From positions 429,614 through 493,613 of the forward strand of contig JBDKSW010000004.1 in NCBI GenBank assembly GCA_039698035.1: DNA of 64,000 bases, given 5' to 3'. Positions 50,533 to 62,235 of this stretch are shown here, piece by piece. Both the position numbers and the translations under genes were made by a program. Every line of letters starts with the position of its first letter. Within the stretch, counting starts at the first letter, position 1. The stretch is from JAJFUI01 sp039698035. Lineage in GTDB: Bacteria; Planctomycetota; Planctomycetia; Pirellulales; Thermoguttaceae. A model generated the notes under the pieces. That model was not told where the DNA came from. It saw only the letters and a program-made list of their open reading frames with translations, and ran no database searches.

Positions 50533-51489
50533 ATGCCGCGATCGTCCAAGAGGCAAATGCCGCATCGTTTTCTGCCGCTCGGAAGTCGTGCGCTGCACGC
50601 CTTGGCGGCCGCGGCACTCCTGCTTGGCGGCTGTCAAACTGGCGCCCATGCAGTTCGCTCGGTGTCCTACCAGTCGCCGGGATCCGACGACCGGCGCGGG
50701 GCGCTCTACCCGTCGTTGGAACTCAATAGCGATTTGATTAAGTGGTTCAAGCCATCGAACCATCGTGAGTGGGCGCCCGAGCTGGCCGCGATTCCGCGTG
50801 CCGACATTCGGGGCAATCGCGCGACCATTCACAACATTCGCGACTGTCGTTGGACGACGACCGACGACTTTCAGTTGTCCTACTACGACGAAACATTCGA
50901 CCTGAGCAAGTTGCGGCACGTCGATTTCGTCGTGGCGCCGTTCAACGAATTGCCGAGCATCGGGCACACAATGCTCAGCTTCGTTTTCGAGGATGGCCAA
51001 TCCTTAGCCGTCTCGGTCGAGATCCGCCGGGAAAAGGGCGAGGCGTACAATGCCGTGAAGGGCTTCTTTCGCCAATACGAACTGATTTATGTGCTGGCAA
51101 GCGAACGGGACGTGATTGGCCGTCGCGTAAATTGCGACCTTTGTGACGTCTTTCTCTATCGTTCGATCGCGACGCCGAAGCAGGCCCGTGAACTGTTCGT
51201 CGACGTGATGCGGCGCGTGAATAAGCTGAACCGCGAGCCCGAGTTCTACGACACGCTGACCAATAACTGCACGACGAACATCCGGAGCCACATTAATCAT
51301 TTGTATCCAGATCGGGTGCCGTACAATTACCGAGTGCTGCTGCCTGGCTGTTCCGACCGGCTTGCCTACGATCTGGGGCTCATCGAGCAGCATGGGTCCT
51401 ATGAAGAGACCCGGCTGCGAGCGCGCGTCAACTACCAGGCCTATTTGCATCGGGACGATCCCGAGTTTTCACGGGCCATCCGACGGTAG
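50533..51489 (+). CDS. Lipoprotein with Lnb N-terminal/DUF4105 domain
   Basis: A 318-residue protein starting with a lipoprotein signal (lipobox LLLGGC) and carrying the DUF4105 domain: the GHTMLSFVFEDG His block and the NNCTTNIRSHIN Cys block. In some bacteria proteins of this Lnb type transfer an acyl chain to form N-acylated lipoproteins by a route other than Lnt. Whether this one is an enzyme or an accessory protein is not known; the Cys and His of the presumed active site are both present. The 3' end overlaps the convergent acetyltransferase gene by 49 bases. Confidence 0.78.
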   Translation: MPRSSKRQMPHRFLPLGSRALHALAAAALLLGGCQTGAHAVRSVSYQSPGSDDRRGALYPSLELNSDLIKWFKPSNHREWAPELAAIPRADIRGNRATIHNIRDCRWTTTDDFQLSYYDETFDLSKLRHVDFVVAPFNELPSIGHTMLSFVFEDGQSLAVSVEIRREKGEAYNAVKGFFRQYELIYVLASERDVIGRRVNCDLCDVFLYRSIATPKQARELFVDVMRRVNKLNREPEFYDTLTNNCTTNIRSHINHLYPDRVPYNYRVLLPGCSDRLAYDLGLIEQHGSYEETRLRARVNYQAYLHRDDPEFSRAIRR

Positions 51490-52571
51490 CGGAGCCAGAC
51501 GTTCTGATAGCTCCAGACGGCCACACGGCTTCGGACGCCTCGCGTGGCGACAGCCAAACGGCCGATCGAGTAGCGCTGCGGCAGCCACGCCGCGTGCGAC
51601 GACGTCATCGGGCCGAGGAAGTCGAGCGCCTTGCGCGTCGGGTCGGCATACAGCCGTTCGAGCAAATAATATCGCAAGAGTTGGCCCGGGTGATGCCGGG
51701 CGAAATCAGGATCGTAGCCCGTCTTGAGCGAGTGAAACACACCCTTGGCCGATAGCCCGTAAGAAAAAGCGACGGGCCGGTCGCCGCAGTGAAGCAGGGC
51801 CAGCTCGAATTGTCCCCACTGGGCCGCCTGCTCGGCCTGCCGAATGAAAAACTCTGCGACCGTCGGGTGGCGAAGCACCGCGCCGCCGGCCGCCCCCTTC
51901 CAGCTTCGCTCTTCGATGTCGAAGCACTGGAGCATCGACGCCGTGATGGCATCTGACAACGGCTGCGACTCGATCACCAGACGCACGTCGCCTTCTTGAG
52001 CCAGTTTGCGGGCAGCCTGAGCCATCTGCTGGCGATGCTTTCGCGACCAGCGGGCTTTGTAGGCCGGCCAATCGTGGTCGATGGCGACCCGGCCGACTTG
52101 CCATCGCGGATGCTGGACCACGGTCATCCCAGCCTCGGCCATCGCCTGCCGCAGCGATTGCCAACGCTCGCTGTCGAGCGTCGCCTCGTTCAACCAGAGC
52201 AGGGGCAAAGGCAATTGGCGAATCGCCGTGACCAGAAGTTGCAGAACGGGCGTCGCCGTTTCACCGAGCGAGGCGTCCAGCAACAGGTCGCCGCTGGCCG
52301 ACCACTCGTTGCATGGCATGGCTGCGACGTTGAGCACCCCGCGAAGCCGGTGTTGGACCAAGGGCAGCGCGGCCACGAGTCGTCCCTGCTGCTCGATGGC
52401 GACGGCGCGAAACGCGTCAGCGGCGGCAAACTGTTCGATCCATTGGGCCAACAGTTCGGCCCGCAACGATGGCAGCGTCGTGTCGCTTCGCAGCCAAAGA
52501 TCGTCCCAAGATCCGGCAGCGGCCCGCAGTGCGGCGAGCGACTCGTACTGGACGATGCGCGGTTGGTTCAT
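51441..52571 (-). CDS. FemAB/GNAT-type acyltransferase
   Basis: A 376-residue protein with a tandem GNAT fold of the FemAB/Acetyltransf_6 type: MLQCFDIEERSWKGAAGGAV, FELALLHCGDRPVAFSYGLS, KGVFHSLKTGYDPDFARHHPG and a C-terminal KALDFLGPMTSSHAAW. Such proteins often build cell-surface or exopolysaccharide structures in concert with sugar-nucleotide enzymes. The start MNQPRIVQYES was chosen as the first good ATG. It lies 41 bases downstream of the MFS gene on the same strand and is likely co-transcribed. Confidence 0.78.
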   Translation of the reverse strand: MNQPRIVQYESLAALRAAAGSWDDLWLRSDTTLPSLRAELLAQWIEQFAAADAFRAVAIEQQGRLVAALPLVQHRLRGVLNVAAMPCNEWSASGDLLLDASLGETATPVLQLLVTAIRQLPLPLLWLNEATLDSERWQSLRQAMAEAGMTVVQHPRWQVGRVAIDHDWPAYKARWSRKHRQQMAQAARKLAQEGDVRLVIESQPLSDAITASMLQCFDIEERSWKGAAGGAVLRHPTVAEFFIRQAEQAAQWGQFELALLHCGDRPVAFSYGLSAKGVFHSLKTGYDPDFARHHPGQLLRYYLLERLYADPTRKALDFLGPMTSSHAAWLPQRYSIGRLAVATRGVRSRVAVWSYQNVWLRYRRMARENSGSSRCK

Positions 52572-52612
52572 GACACACAAGTTTCGCTTATGCCGCGAGA
52601 AAAACAAGCGGC

Positions 52613-53812
52613 TCACAGCCGGGCCAGCAGGACAGCGGCGACCAGAGCCAGCAGGGCCCCCGTGCTGAAGGCCGTCATGGCGCCGCACTGGCTGTAGAGG
52701 GCGCCGAACAAGACGCTGGCCGGCAGTGTGGCGGCCCCGATCACGCCGTTGTACCAGCCGTAGGCCAGGCCTCGGTTTTCATGCCCGACCAGATTGGCCA
52801 CGAGCGTCTTCTCGGCAGGTTCGGTCAGCGCATAATAGATGCCATAGATCAGAAACAGCGTCCAGATCTGCCAAGCGGCGGTGGCTAGCCCGAATGCGAG
52901 ATAGATGATCGCGTAGAGCGCCCAACCCAGCAGCACCATCGGTCGCGGCCCAACGCGATCGACCACCGGTCCGGCCACCAGGTTGCCGACGCCTTTGACG
53001 GCGCCGAATGCGCCCCAGAGGATCGGGACGAGCCAGAGCGACATGCCAAGGTCCCTGGCTCGGGCCAGGAGAAACAGGTCGCTCGAGTTGCCGAGCGTGA
53101 AGACGAGCAGGGCGAGCAAATAGAGGCGGAAGTTTCGGTCGAACGGCTTGAGCGTCAGCAGATGGCCCGGCGCTGCCTTGGCCTGACACGCGGACGCGGC
53201 TCCTTTCGGAGACTTCAGCCCGAACAGGAGCAGCAACACGGCCAGCAGTCCGGGCAGGGCCGTCCAAAGGAAAAGCGTTCGGAGCCCCTCGGGGTGGAAC
53301 CAAAGGAAGGCGGCGGCGACGGCCGGGCCAATGGCCGCGCCCAGGTGGTCCATGCTTTGATGGAAGCCGAACGCCCAGCCACGGATCTCCGGCGCGGTCG
53401 AGTCGGCGATGAGCGCATCGCGTGGCGGGTTGCGGACGCCTTTGCCGAGCCGCTCGGTCACGCGGATCGTGAACAGGTGCCAAGGGACCGTGGCCAATCC
53501 GGCCAAGGGACGCAGCAATGCGCCCAACGCGTAGCCGAAGATGACGAAGCGCTTATGACCGCCCGCCCGATCGGCGCGGCGTCCGGACCAGAGCTTGACG
53601 AAGCTGCTCAGGGATTCGGCCGTGCCATCGATGACGCCGAGCCACAGCTTGGTGCCGTGGAGCACGTTGATGAGAAAGTCGGCCAGCAGTGGGTAGATGA
53701 TTTCACCGGCCACGTCGTTGAGCAGGCTGGCCCAGCCCAGGACTTTGACGTTCCGTGGCAACGTCTTCTTCTCAGCCGGCGGCGTTTGTCCGTGGGGCGT
53801 GGCCGTATTCAT
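52613..53812 (-). CDS. Major facilitator superfamily transporter
   Basis: A 399-residue membrane protein with about eleven or twelve transmembrane segments and the intracellular-loop signatures of the MFS (GRRADRAGGHKRFVIFGY between helices 2 and 3; VTERLGKGVRNPPRDALI). The N-terminal helix region LNDVAGEIIYPLLADFLINVL resembles BcrR/HAMP-free 'MFS in rapamycin' type transporters of the general type, not a particular subfamily. Substrate unknown. The start has AAGGAAAG upstream; longer starts read through unrelated low-complexity sequence. It is divergent from lipA. Confidence 0.88.
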   Translation of the reverse strand: MNTATPHGQTPPAEKKTLPRNVKVLGWASLLNDVAGEIIYPLLADFLINVLHGTKLWLGVIDGTAESLSSFVKLWSGRRADRAGGHKRFVIFGYALGALLRPLAGLATVPWHLFTIRVTERLGKGVRNPPRDALIADSTAPEIRGWAFGFHQSMDHLGAAIGPAVAAAFLWFHPEGLRTLFLWTALPGLLAVLLLLFGLKSPKGAASACQAKAAPGHLLTLKPFDRNFRLYLLALLVFTLGNSSDLFLLARARDLGMSLWLVPILWGAFGAVKGVGNLVAGPVVDRVGPRPMVLLGWALYAIIYLAFGLATAAWQIWTLFLIYGIYYALTEPAEKTLVANLVGHENRGLAYGWYNGVIGAATLPASVLFGALYSQCGAMTAFSTGALLALVAAVLLARL

Positions 53813-53968
53813 CGCGTCGCTTTCCTTGTGCGTGGGCGGCTCGATTGGTCGCTCTGCCGTAAATGGGCAAACATTTCCTGCCGACCAATGGCCGCCCCCT
53901 TTCTGAGGGCGGGTGCCGCTTGGTATTCTATAGTGTGGTTGTCCAGCCCTCACCTCCCCACCCCCGAT

Positions 53969-54886
53969 ATGCCTAACAAAGTCTCCCGATCCTGCGATGC
54001 TCGCGCCGAGCTGCTTCCGCGCTGGCTGAAACGCAATGTGCCCAAGGGCAGCGCCAACCATTTTACGGCCAGACTGATCGGACAGCTTGGGTTGCAAACC
54101 GTTTGCGACCACGCCAAATGTCCCAACCGGATGGAGTGCTATTCGCAGAAGACGGCCACGTTCATGATTCTCGGCGATGTCTGCACCCGGGCGTGCCGTT
54201 TTTGCAGTGTGCGCAAGGGAAAGCCGCTGCCGCCCGATGTGGACGAGCCGCGCCGGTTGGCCGAGGCGGTCCGAACGCTTGGCCTCAGGCATGTAGTCAT
54301 CACGTGCGTCACGCGCGACGACCTGCCCGATGGCGGGGCCGAGCAGTTTATCCAGACGATCGAGGCAATTCGACGCCACGCCGTCGACCAGACGCCGTCC
54401 AACGACGCCCACCGGCTGCCAACGATCGAAGTGTTGCCATCGGACTTTGCGGGCAACACGGCCGCCGTCGATCGGCTCGTCGCGGCCCGCCCCGAGGTCT
54501 ACAACCACAACACCGAGACCGTGCCGCGGTTGTTCCATGTGGTTCGCGACAAGCGGACCAGCTACCGCTGGACTTTGGAGATGTTCCGCCGCATTCGCCG
54601 AGCCGATCCGGCCATCGCGATCAAAACGGGGATCATGCTGGGGCTGGGCGAAACGGCCGACGAGCTGCTCGATGCGTTGGCCGAATTGCACGAGGCCGGG
54701 TGTCGCATGTTGACGCTTGGGCAATACCTGCAACCCTCGCCGACGCAGATGCCGGTCGTGCGCTATGTGCCGCCCGACGAGTTCGACCGTCTCGGCGAGG
54801 CGGCGCGCGGGATCGGCTACGAACAGGTGGCTGCCGGCCCCTTCGTGCGGTCGAGCTACCACGCCGGCGAAATGCTGAAGCCATAA
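53969..54886 (+). CDS. lipA: Lipoyl synthase
   Basis: A 305-residue radical SAM enzyme that inserts two sulfurs into protein-bound octanoate to make lipoate. Both iron-sulfur clusters are visible: CDHAKCPNRMEC (auxiliary) and CTRACRFC (radical SAM). The blocks CVTRDDLPDGGAEQF, NHNTETVPRLF and KTGIMLGLGE, as well as TLGQYLQPSPTQMPVVRYVPP, complete the family. The stop codon shares one base with the ATG of the next gene (TAATG), so translation is coupled to the lipoyl-like protein. Confidence 0.95.
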   Translation: MPNKVSRSCDARAELLPRWLKRNVPKGSANHFTARLIGQLGLQTVCDHAKCPNRMECYSQKTATFMILGDVCTRACRFCSVRKGKPLPPDVDEPRRLAEAVRTLGLRHVVITCVTRDDLPDGGAEQFIQTIEAIRRHAVDQTPSNDAHRLPTIEVLPSDFAGNTAAVDRLVAARPEVYNHNTETVPRLFHVVRDKRTSYRWTLEMFRRIRRADPAIAIKTGIMLGLGETADELLDALAELHEAGCRMLTLGQYLQPSPTQMPVVRYVPPDEFDRLGEAARGIGYEQVAAGPFVRSSYHAGEMLKP

Positions 54887-55140
54887 TGCATGACGAGCCG
54901 TCCCTGCGCCGCGATGTCGTGCTGCCAGACCTGGGCGTCGGCCTGACGATCCTCACCGTGTGGCTCGTCAAAACGGGCGAGCGCGTCGCGGCGGGCGAGC
55001 CAGTCGTCGAGGTCATGACCGGCCCGGCAACGGTCGATCTGCCTTCGCCTGTCGATGGAATCGTGGTCGAGAAGCACGCGGCCGAGGGCGAGCGTCTCAC
55101 CGTCGGCCAGCGATTGGCGTCCGTCGCCTGCGAGTCCTAG
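54886..55140 (+). CDS. Stand-alone lipoyl/biotinyl-like domain lacking the attachment lysine
   Basis: An 84-residue protein that is just a lipoyl-domain hammerhead: LPDLGVGLTILTVWLVKTGE, then the strand around the modification site and IVVEKHAAEGERLTVGQRLA. In lipoyl domains the turn reads xTDKAxVxxxSP with lipoate on the Lys; here it reads VEVMTGPATVDLPSP, so the Lys position is Pro47. The protein therefore cannot be lipoylated in the normal way. The start codon overlaps the lipA stop, so it is co-translated with LipA. It might bind LipA, octanoylated partners or another enzyme. Function unknown. Confidence 0.75.
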   Translation: MHDEPSLRRDVVLPDLGVGLTILTVWLVKTGERVAAGEPVVEVMTGPATVDLPSPVDGIVVEKHAAEGERLTVGQRLASVACES

Positions 55141-55176
55141 GCCGTTTTTCAAGAAACGGTTGCCGGGCGAGTCGCT

Positions 55177-57093
55177 CTACCCGATCCATTCTCGGTGCCA
55201 GAGTTCGAGAAAGAGGAGGGCCCAGAGTCGGTAGCCGTGGTTGAAGCGTCGCTGTTGGTGTTCGTCCCACAACCGCGTCAGGGCCTCGTGACGGAAGAAG
55301 CCTCGTTCGAGCGTCCGCTTGTCGAAAAGCACTTCCCGGGCGAAGTCCCGCATGGCGTGGCGGAACCAGTGGTCCAGCGGCACGCCAAAACCCATCTTTG
55401 GACGCCGCAGGATCGATCGGGGCAGCAAGTCGCCGAACGTCTCGCGCAGAATGCGCTTGCCGAGCCCATGACGGAACTTGAGCCGTCGTGGCATTTGCGC
55501 CGCCAGCTCGACGACCCGATAATCGAGGAACGGCTGGCGACATTCCAGGCCGTGGGCCATCGACGCAATATCTACCTTCGTCATCAGGTCGCACGGCAGG
55601 TACGTAACCAGATCGGCCAGGCTGAAGGCCGTCACAGAGTCGCGGCGCCCGGCGCGGCGCAGCGACTCGGCAAGGAAATCCAGCGGGTCCGCTTCGGGCA
55701 GCGTGGCGAGAAAGTCGTCGCTGTAGAGCGATCTGCGACGCGATTCGCCGAAGATGGCGATCCATTCGAGATAGCGCCGGTCGGCCGGCAGTCGGAGCAT
55801 CTCGATGAACCGCTTGAACTGCCGCACGCGGGACTTTTGCCGGGCTCCCGACGGAATGGCGTTCCAGTATCGAGACGCCAAGAGGGCTCGCACCGCCTGT
55901 GGCCAGCGGTCGAAATGCTCGCCCAGCCAGACGGCCAAGTAGCGCGGATAGCCTGCGAATAGTTCGTCGCCTCCGTCGCCGGTCAGCGCGACGGTGACCT
56001 GTTGCCGCGTCAGTTGCGATACGTACCAGGTAGGCAATGCCGAGCTGTCGGCGAACGGCTCGTCATAGTGCCACACCAGACGCGGCAGGATCTCCAGGGC
56101 GTTTGGCTGCACCTGAAACTCTTCGTGCAGCGTGCCGAAGCGTTGGGCCGCCGTGCGGGCGTAACTCGTCTCGTCGAACTCCTTGACGGGAAAGCCGATC
56201 GAAAAGGTACGAACCGGCTCTTGAACGAGTTGCGACATCAGTCCGACGATGATCGTCGAGTCGATTCCGCCGGACAGGAAGGCGCCCAATGGCACGTCGC
56301 TCTGCAATCGCATTGCGACGGCCGAGCGGAGCAACTCGCGCAACTGCCGGCTGTATTCCTCGGCCGGCAACGCTTGCTCGGCGTTGAAGTCGGGTTGCCA
56401 GTAGGGCTGCACTTCCAAGCGATCGTCGCGGTAGACCGCATAGTGGCCAGGCGGCAGCTTGGCAATGCCGCGAAAGATTGTCCGTGGATGAGGAACGTAC
56501 TGGTACGTCAGATAATCGTCGAGCGCCCGCGGATCGATCTCGCGCGGAACGCCGGGCGCCTGCAAAATGCTTTTCAGCTCGCTGGCAAACAGCAGCCGTC
56601 CGGGCTCGTGGCGATAGACTAGCGGTTTCTTGCCGAGCCGATCGCGAGCCAGGAGCAATTGCCCCCGCCGGGCGTCCCAGATGGCGAAGGCGAACATGCC
56701 GTTGAGGTGTTCGAGCATCCGAGGGCCCTCGTCTTCGTACAGATGGACGAGGACTTCGCTGTCGCTCTGGGTGCGAAACCGATGGCCGGTCTTTTCGAGT
56801 CGGCGGCGCAGATCGGCGAAGTTGTAAATTTCGCCATTGAACACTAGTTGGACGGAGCCATCTTCGTTGCCCATCGGCTGCTGACCGCTCGAAAGGTCGA
56901 TGATGGCCAGCCGGCGGTGCCCGAGGGCGACGCCAACGGGCGTCGAAGCATGAACGCCGTTCGAGATCGTCGCGCGATAGGTTCCTTCGCCGTCGGGGCC
57001 GCGGTGGCGCAGCACGTCGACCATTCGCTGGAGCGTCTCCGGCTCCACGACCTTGGCAGGATCCGTCCACATTCCGCCCGCGATTCCGCACAT
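55177..57093 (-). CDS. asnB: Asparagine synthase (glutamine-hydrolysing)
   Basis: A 638-residue enzyme. The N-terminal glutaminase starts MCGIAGG with the nucleophile Cys2, and continues with RGPDGEGTY, NGEIYN and GHRRLAIIDLSSGQQPM. The synthetase domain has the ATP-binding SGGIDSTIIVGLMS, TGDGGDELFAGYPRY and KVDIASMAHGLECRQPFLDYRVVE. Length and motifs match the planctomycete-type AsnB, which may act in amino-acid or cell-surface amidation pathways. A good promoter lies so close to the ATG that the message should be leaderless or nearly so. Confidence 0.94.
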   Translation of the reverse strand: MCGIAGGMWTDPAKVVEPETLQRMVDVLRHRGPDGEGTYRATISNGVHASTPVGVALGHRRLAIIDLSSGQQPMGNEDGSVQLVFNGEIYNFADLRRRLEKTGHRFRTQSDSEVLVHLYEDEGPRMLEHLNGMFAFAIWDARRGQLLLARDRLGKKPLVYRHEPGRLLFASELKSILQAPGVPREIDPRALDDYLTYQYVPHPRTIFRGIAKLPPGHYAVYRDDRLEVQPYWQPDFNAEQALPAEEYSRQLRELLRSAVAMRLQSDVPLGAFLSGGIDSTIIVGLMSQLVQEPVRTFSIGFPVKEFDETSYARTAAQRFGTLHEEFQVQPNALEILPRLVWHYDEPFADSSALPTWYVSQLTRQQVTVALTGDGGDELFAGYPRYLAVWLGEHFDRWPQAVRALLASRYWNAIPSGARQKSRVRQFKRFIEMLRLPADRRYLEWIAIFGESRRRSLYSDDFLATLPEADPLDFLAESLRRAGRRDSVTAFSLADLVTYLPCDLMTKVDIASMAHGLECRQPFLDYRVVELAAQMPRRLKFRHGLGKRILRETFGDLLPRSILRRPKMGFGVPLDHWFRHAMRDFAREVLFDKRTLERGFFRHEALTRLWDEHQQRRFNHGYRLWALLFLELWHREWIG

Positions 57094-57101
57094 GGGATTC
57101 C

Positions 57102-57130
57102 ATAATAGGGGATGGTTTGCGGGGTCGCAA
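57102..57130 (-). promoter_or_regulatory. Predicted sigma70 promoter of a nearly leaderless asnB mRNA
   Basis: Minus strand TTGCGA-N17-TATTAT; only eight bases separate the -10 box from the ATG, leaving a leader of about two bases at most. Confidence 0.5.
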
Positions 57131-57309
57131 GTCGCGGAATGAGGGGCAGGGGGGGCAAAATTGGGAATGGGACGAGCGTGGCTCGCCGTTGTGGCCAGGC
57201 CATCGTTGCGGCCAACCCGCACCCGGCGCGGAAATCGAACGATCTTGATTCGATGGCCCACTCGGTGTTAGACTTCTCGCCCAGTTCTTCTGCGACAGGA
57301 GGTTGCAAG

Positions 57310-57579
57310 ATGAGGAAGGATCCTCTGCCCAATCATGTGCGCGAACTGGTGGTTCGCACGTTCGAGCATTACGACGCGTTTCTGGAAAGCCCGTGGGACC
57401 TTGAAGAGACGATCCTGGTTGACGAGGGACGTCAGTCGGCCCGGACGTACAAGCTCGACGGGTACATGGCCATGTGGCTTGTCGAGATCGGCATCGTGCA
57501 GTTTTACGATGACGAGGGGAACATGCTTCGCACGGTGAATCTCTGGGAAGAGCTCGAGCCGCACCGGATGGCGGCCTAG
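57310..57579 (+). CDS. Small conserved-looking hypothetical protein
   Basis: An 89-residue protein, no family recognised. Acidic and soluble (PWDLEETILVDEGRQSARTY, then KLDGYMAMWLVEIGIVQFYDDEG), with predicted alpha/beta character. AGGAGG stands eight bases before the ATG, a strong initiation signal. It is isolated: asnB is divergent and the histidine kinase is convergent. The pattern of hydrophobic spacing looks like a real folded domain. Function unknown. Confidence 0.7.
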   Translation: MRKDPLPNHVRELVVRTFEHYDAFLESPWDLEETILVDEGRQSARTYKLDGYMAMWLVEIGIVQFYDDEGNMLRTVNLWEELEPHRMAA

Positions 57580-57626
57580 CAGCCGGTTTCCAGACCGCAA
57601 ACCATTTTTGGCTTGCAGCGACGGGC

Positions 57627-60464
<2,838 letters not shown>

Positions 60465-60631
60465 GGGCGTATTGCCAGACAAGCAATAACGATTGCAGGA
60501 ACCTGTTCTCTCCTTAAACCTAGCTCATCGGGTCCCGCTCGAGCCGGAAGGGCGGTGAAATTGCCGAGGGCGGCTTGCCAGCGACGGATTGTAGCGGATT
60601 CGCTTGTGGCGCCCCCTCTTCAGGCTAAACA

Positions 60632-60660
60632 TTGACCGTCGCCGTCGGCCGCGCTATGGT
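60632..60660 (+). promoter_or_regulatory. Predicted sigma70 promoter of a nearly leaderless pcm mRNA
   Basis: TTGACC-N17-TATGGT with ideal spacing; the -10 box ends ten bases before the ATG at 60671, so the leader is about four bases. Confidence 0.5.
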
Positions 60661-60670
60661 TCCTACTGGG

Positions 60671-61351
60671 ATGTCTGACGCGACGGGAAAAACGGGCTTC
60701 TGGCCCCCTGAGCCTGACGACGACTTCGCTTGGGCGAGGCGAAGGATGGTCGACGAGCAGTTGCGGGGCCGCGACATCACGGACCCTCGCGTCCTTGAGG
60801 TGATGGGGCGGCTCGAGCGCGAGCGGTTTGTTCCCGACATGTCTCGGCAGGAGGCGTATCAGGATCGCCCCGTGTCGATCGGCCTGGAGCAGACCATCTC
60901 GCAGCCGTACATCGTCGCCCTGATGACGCAACTCGCCCGGCCCTCGCCGGACAGTCGAGCGTTGGACGTCGGCAGCGGATCGGGCTATCAGGCGGCCATC
61001 TTGGCGGAACTGTGCGGTCAGGTCTACGGACTGGAGATACGTCGGGCATTGGCCGACGCGGCCGCCAGACGCTTGGCCGCCCTCGGTTATCGCAACGTTG
61101 CGATCCGCTGTGCCGACGGTTATCAGGGGTGGCCGGAGGAGGCCCCCTTCGATGTCATCCTGGTCGCGGCCGCGCCGGTCGAGGTGCCGCAGCCGCTCGT
61201 TGAGCAGCTTGCGGTGGGCGGTCGCCTTGTCATTCCGGTGGGCAATTTGGCCCAACAGGATCTGATGCTGATCGAAAAGAAGTCAGACGGCACAGTGTGT
61301 CGGACAGCCGTGGTGCCCGTGCAGTTCGTTCGAATGACGAGTGCCCCCTAA
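60671..61351 (+). CDS. pcm: Protein-L-isoaspartate O-methyltransferase
   Basis: A 226-residue SAM-dependent repair enzyme that methylates isoaspartate in damaged proteins. Family blocks: MVDEQLRGRDITDPRVLEVM, RFVPDMSRQEAYQDRPVSIG, the invariant QTISQPYIVALMTQL, SAM motif DVGSGSGYQAAILAEL and VAAAPVEVPQPLVEQLAVGG. Upstream in-frame TTG (60632) and ATG (60656) lie inside the predicted -35 and -10 boxes, which supports the ATG at 60671 as the true start. It is convergent with the formyltransferase gene. Confidence 0.93.
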   Translation: MSDATGKTGFWPPEPDDDFAWARRRMVDEQLRGRDITDPRVLEVMGRLERERFVPDMSRQEAYQDRPVSIGLEQTISQPYIVALMTQLARPSPDSRALDVGSGSGYQAAILAELCGQVYGLEIRRALADAAARRLAALGYRNVAIRCADGYQGWPEEAPFDVILVAAAPVEVPQPLVEQLAVGGRLVIPVGNLAQQDLMLIEKKSDGTVCRTAVVPVQFVRMTSAP

Positions 61352-61416
61352 GGGGCAAGACGATTGCTCGGGCGCGTCTCCCCGCCAATCTTCCACTGCC
61401 CCGGCCGGCGATGCCG

Positions 61417-62235
61417 TCAACGGCAAAGCTTTTGACGTCGCCGATACCGGAGATACTCTCGCAGCGTTGGAACTCCAAAGTTCGAGTCTGGAGGAATGGT
61501 GTCGTGGGGAACGCGACGGATCGGGCGACCGCTGTCGAACTCGCGGATCACCCGAGCCTGAGCCTCGGCGATGCAGATCATGCTCTTCCAGCCGAGGGTG
61601 AAATAGCTGTCGCCGGGTTCAATGGCAATTCTTTCTTGGGTAATAAGGTCTCCGGTATCCACGCCCTCATCGAGCCAGAAGACAGACCACCCAACGTCGT
61701 CGGGGTGGTTGTTGTGGATCGCCCAAAATGCCGAATGAGCGCCGCGATAATAGGGTGTGATGCCGGGATGACCGCCGATGACGATCCCCTTGGCCGGAAT
61801 GGCGCGAACACGTTTTCCAACCCAAGCGCTCGTGTGAACGACAAGAATATCGGGCTGAAGTGCCCTCAGCCATTCCACGGTTTCGGGAGCCGAATAGTCG
61901 CTTGTGACATGAAGGGGGCCATTCCATGCGTTCAGCACGGAGTCGATTTTTTCGCCATCAAAAAGGCGGTTCAGAATTACCTGGTCTTTTTTCTTGTTGA
62001 GGGCCAGATAGGCGATTCGTCCGGCGATTTGGTCGATGACGCGAAAGAGCCCCTGTTTTCGGACCGCCCAGCGGAGGTAAGAGATGGGCAATCCAAACGA
62101 TTTTTGCCGAACACGGCAGATACCGACAAGATTGACACCTGCTTGGATGAGAGTCGCGCACGTGTTTCTGTGCCAGATCTGCGATCCGACCAATGCCACG
62201 ACCCGATTCCCGGCACAAGGTTGTGTTTCGATCAT
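61417..62235 (-). CDS. Formyltransferase-family protein, probably for sugar modification
   Basis: A 272-residue protein with the methionyl-tRNA formyltransferase/ArnA-like fold. The catalytic block reads IVIGGHPGITPYYRGAHSAFW, where the usual Asn of NxHPSLLPxYRG is Gly while the His is kept, and the acidic catalytic residue lies in WLDEGVDTGDLI. Upstream is DILVVHTSAWV. Sugar N-formyltransferases share this layout. Its start overlaps the stop of the deacetylase gene (ATGA), so the two are coupled; deacetylation followed by N-formylation of a surface sugar is a reasonable inference. GC is lower than its neighbours. Confidence 0.78.
   Translation of the reverse strand: MIETQPCAGNRVVALVGSQIWHRNTCATLIQAGVNLVGICRVRQKSFGLPISYLRWAVRKQGLFRVIDQIAGRIAYLALNKKKDQVILNRLFDGEKIDSVLNAWNGPLHVTSDYSAPETVEWLRALQPDILVVHTSAWVGKRVRAIPAKGIVIGGHPGITPYYRGAHSAFWAIHNNHPDDVGWSVFWLDEGVDTGDLITQERIAIEPGDSYFTLGWKSMICIAEAQARVIREFDSGRPIRRVPHDTIPPDSNFGVPTLREYLRYRRRQKLCR

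Noticed and set aside
55141..55165. Small inverted repeat after the lipoyl-like gene (CCGTTT/AAACGG).
   Set aside because: The stem is short, AT-rich in part, and has no T-run, so I do not call it a terminator.
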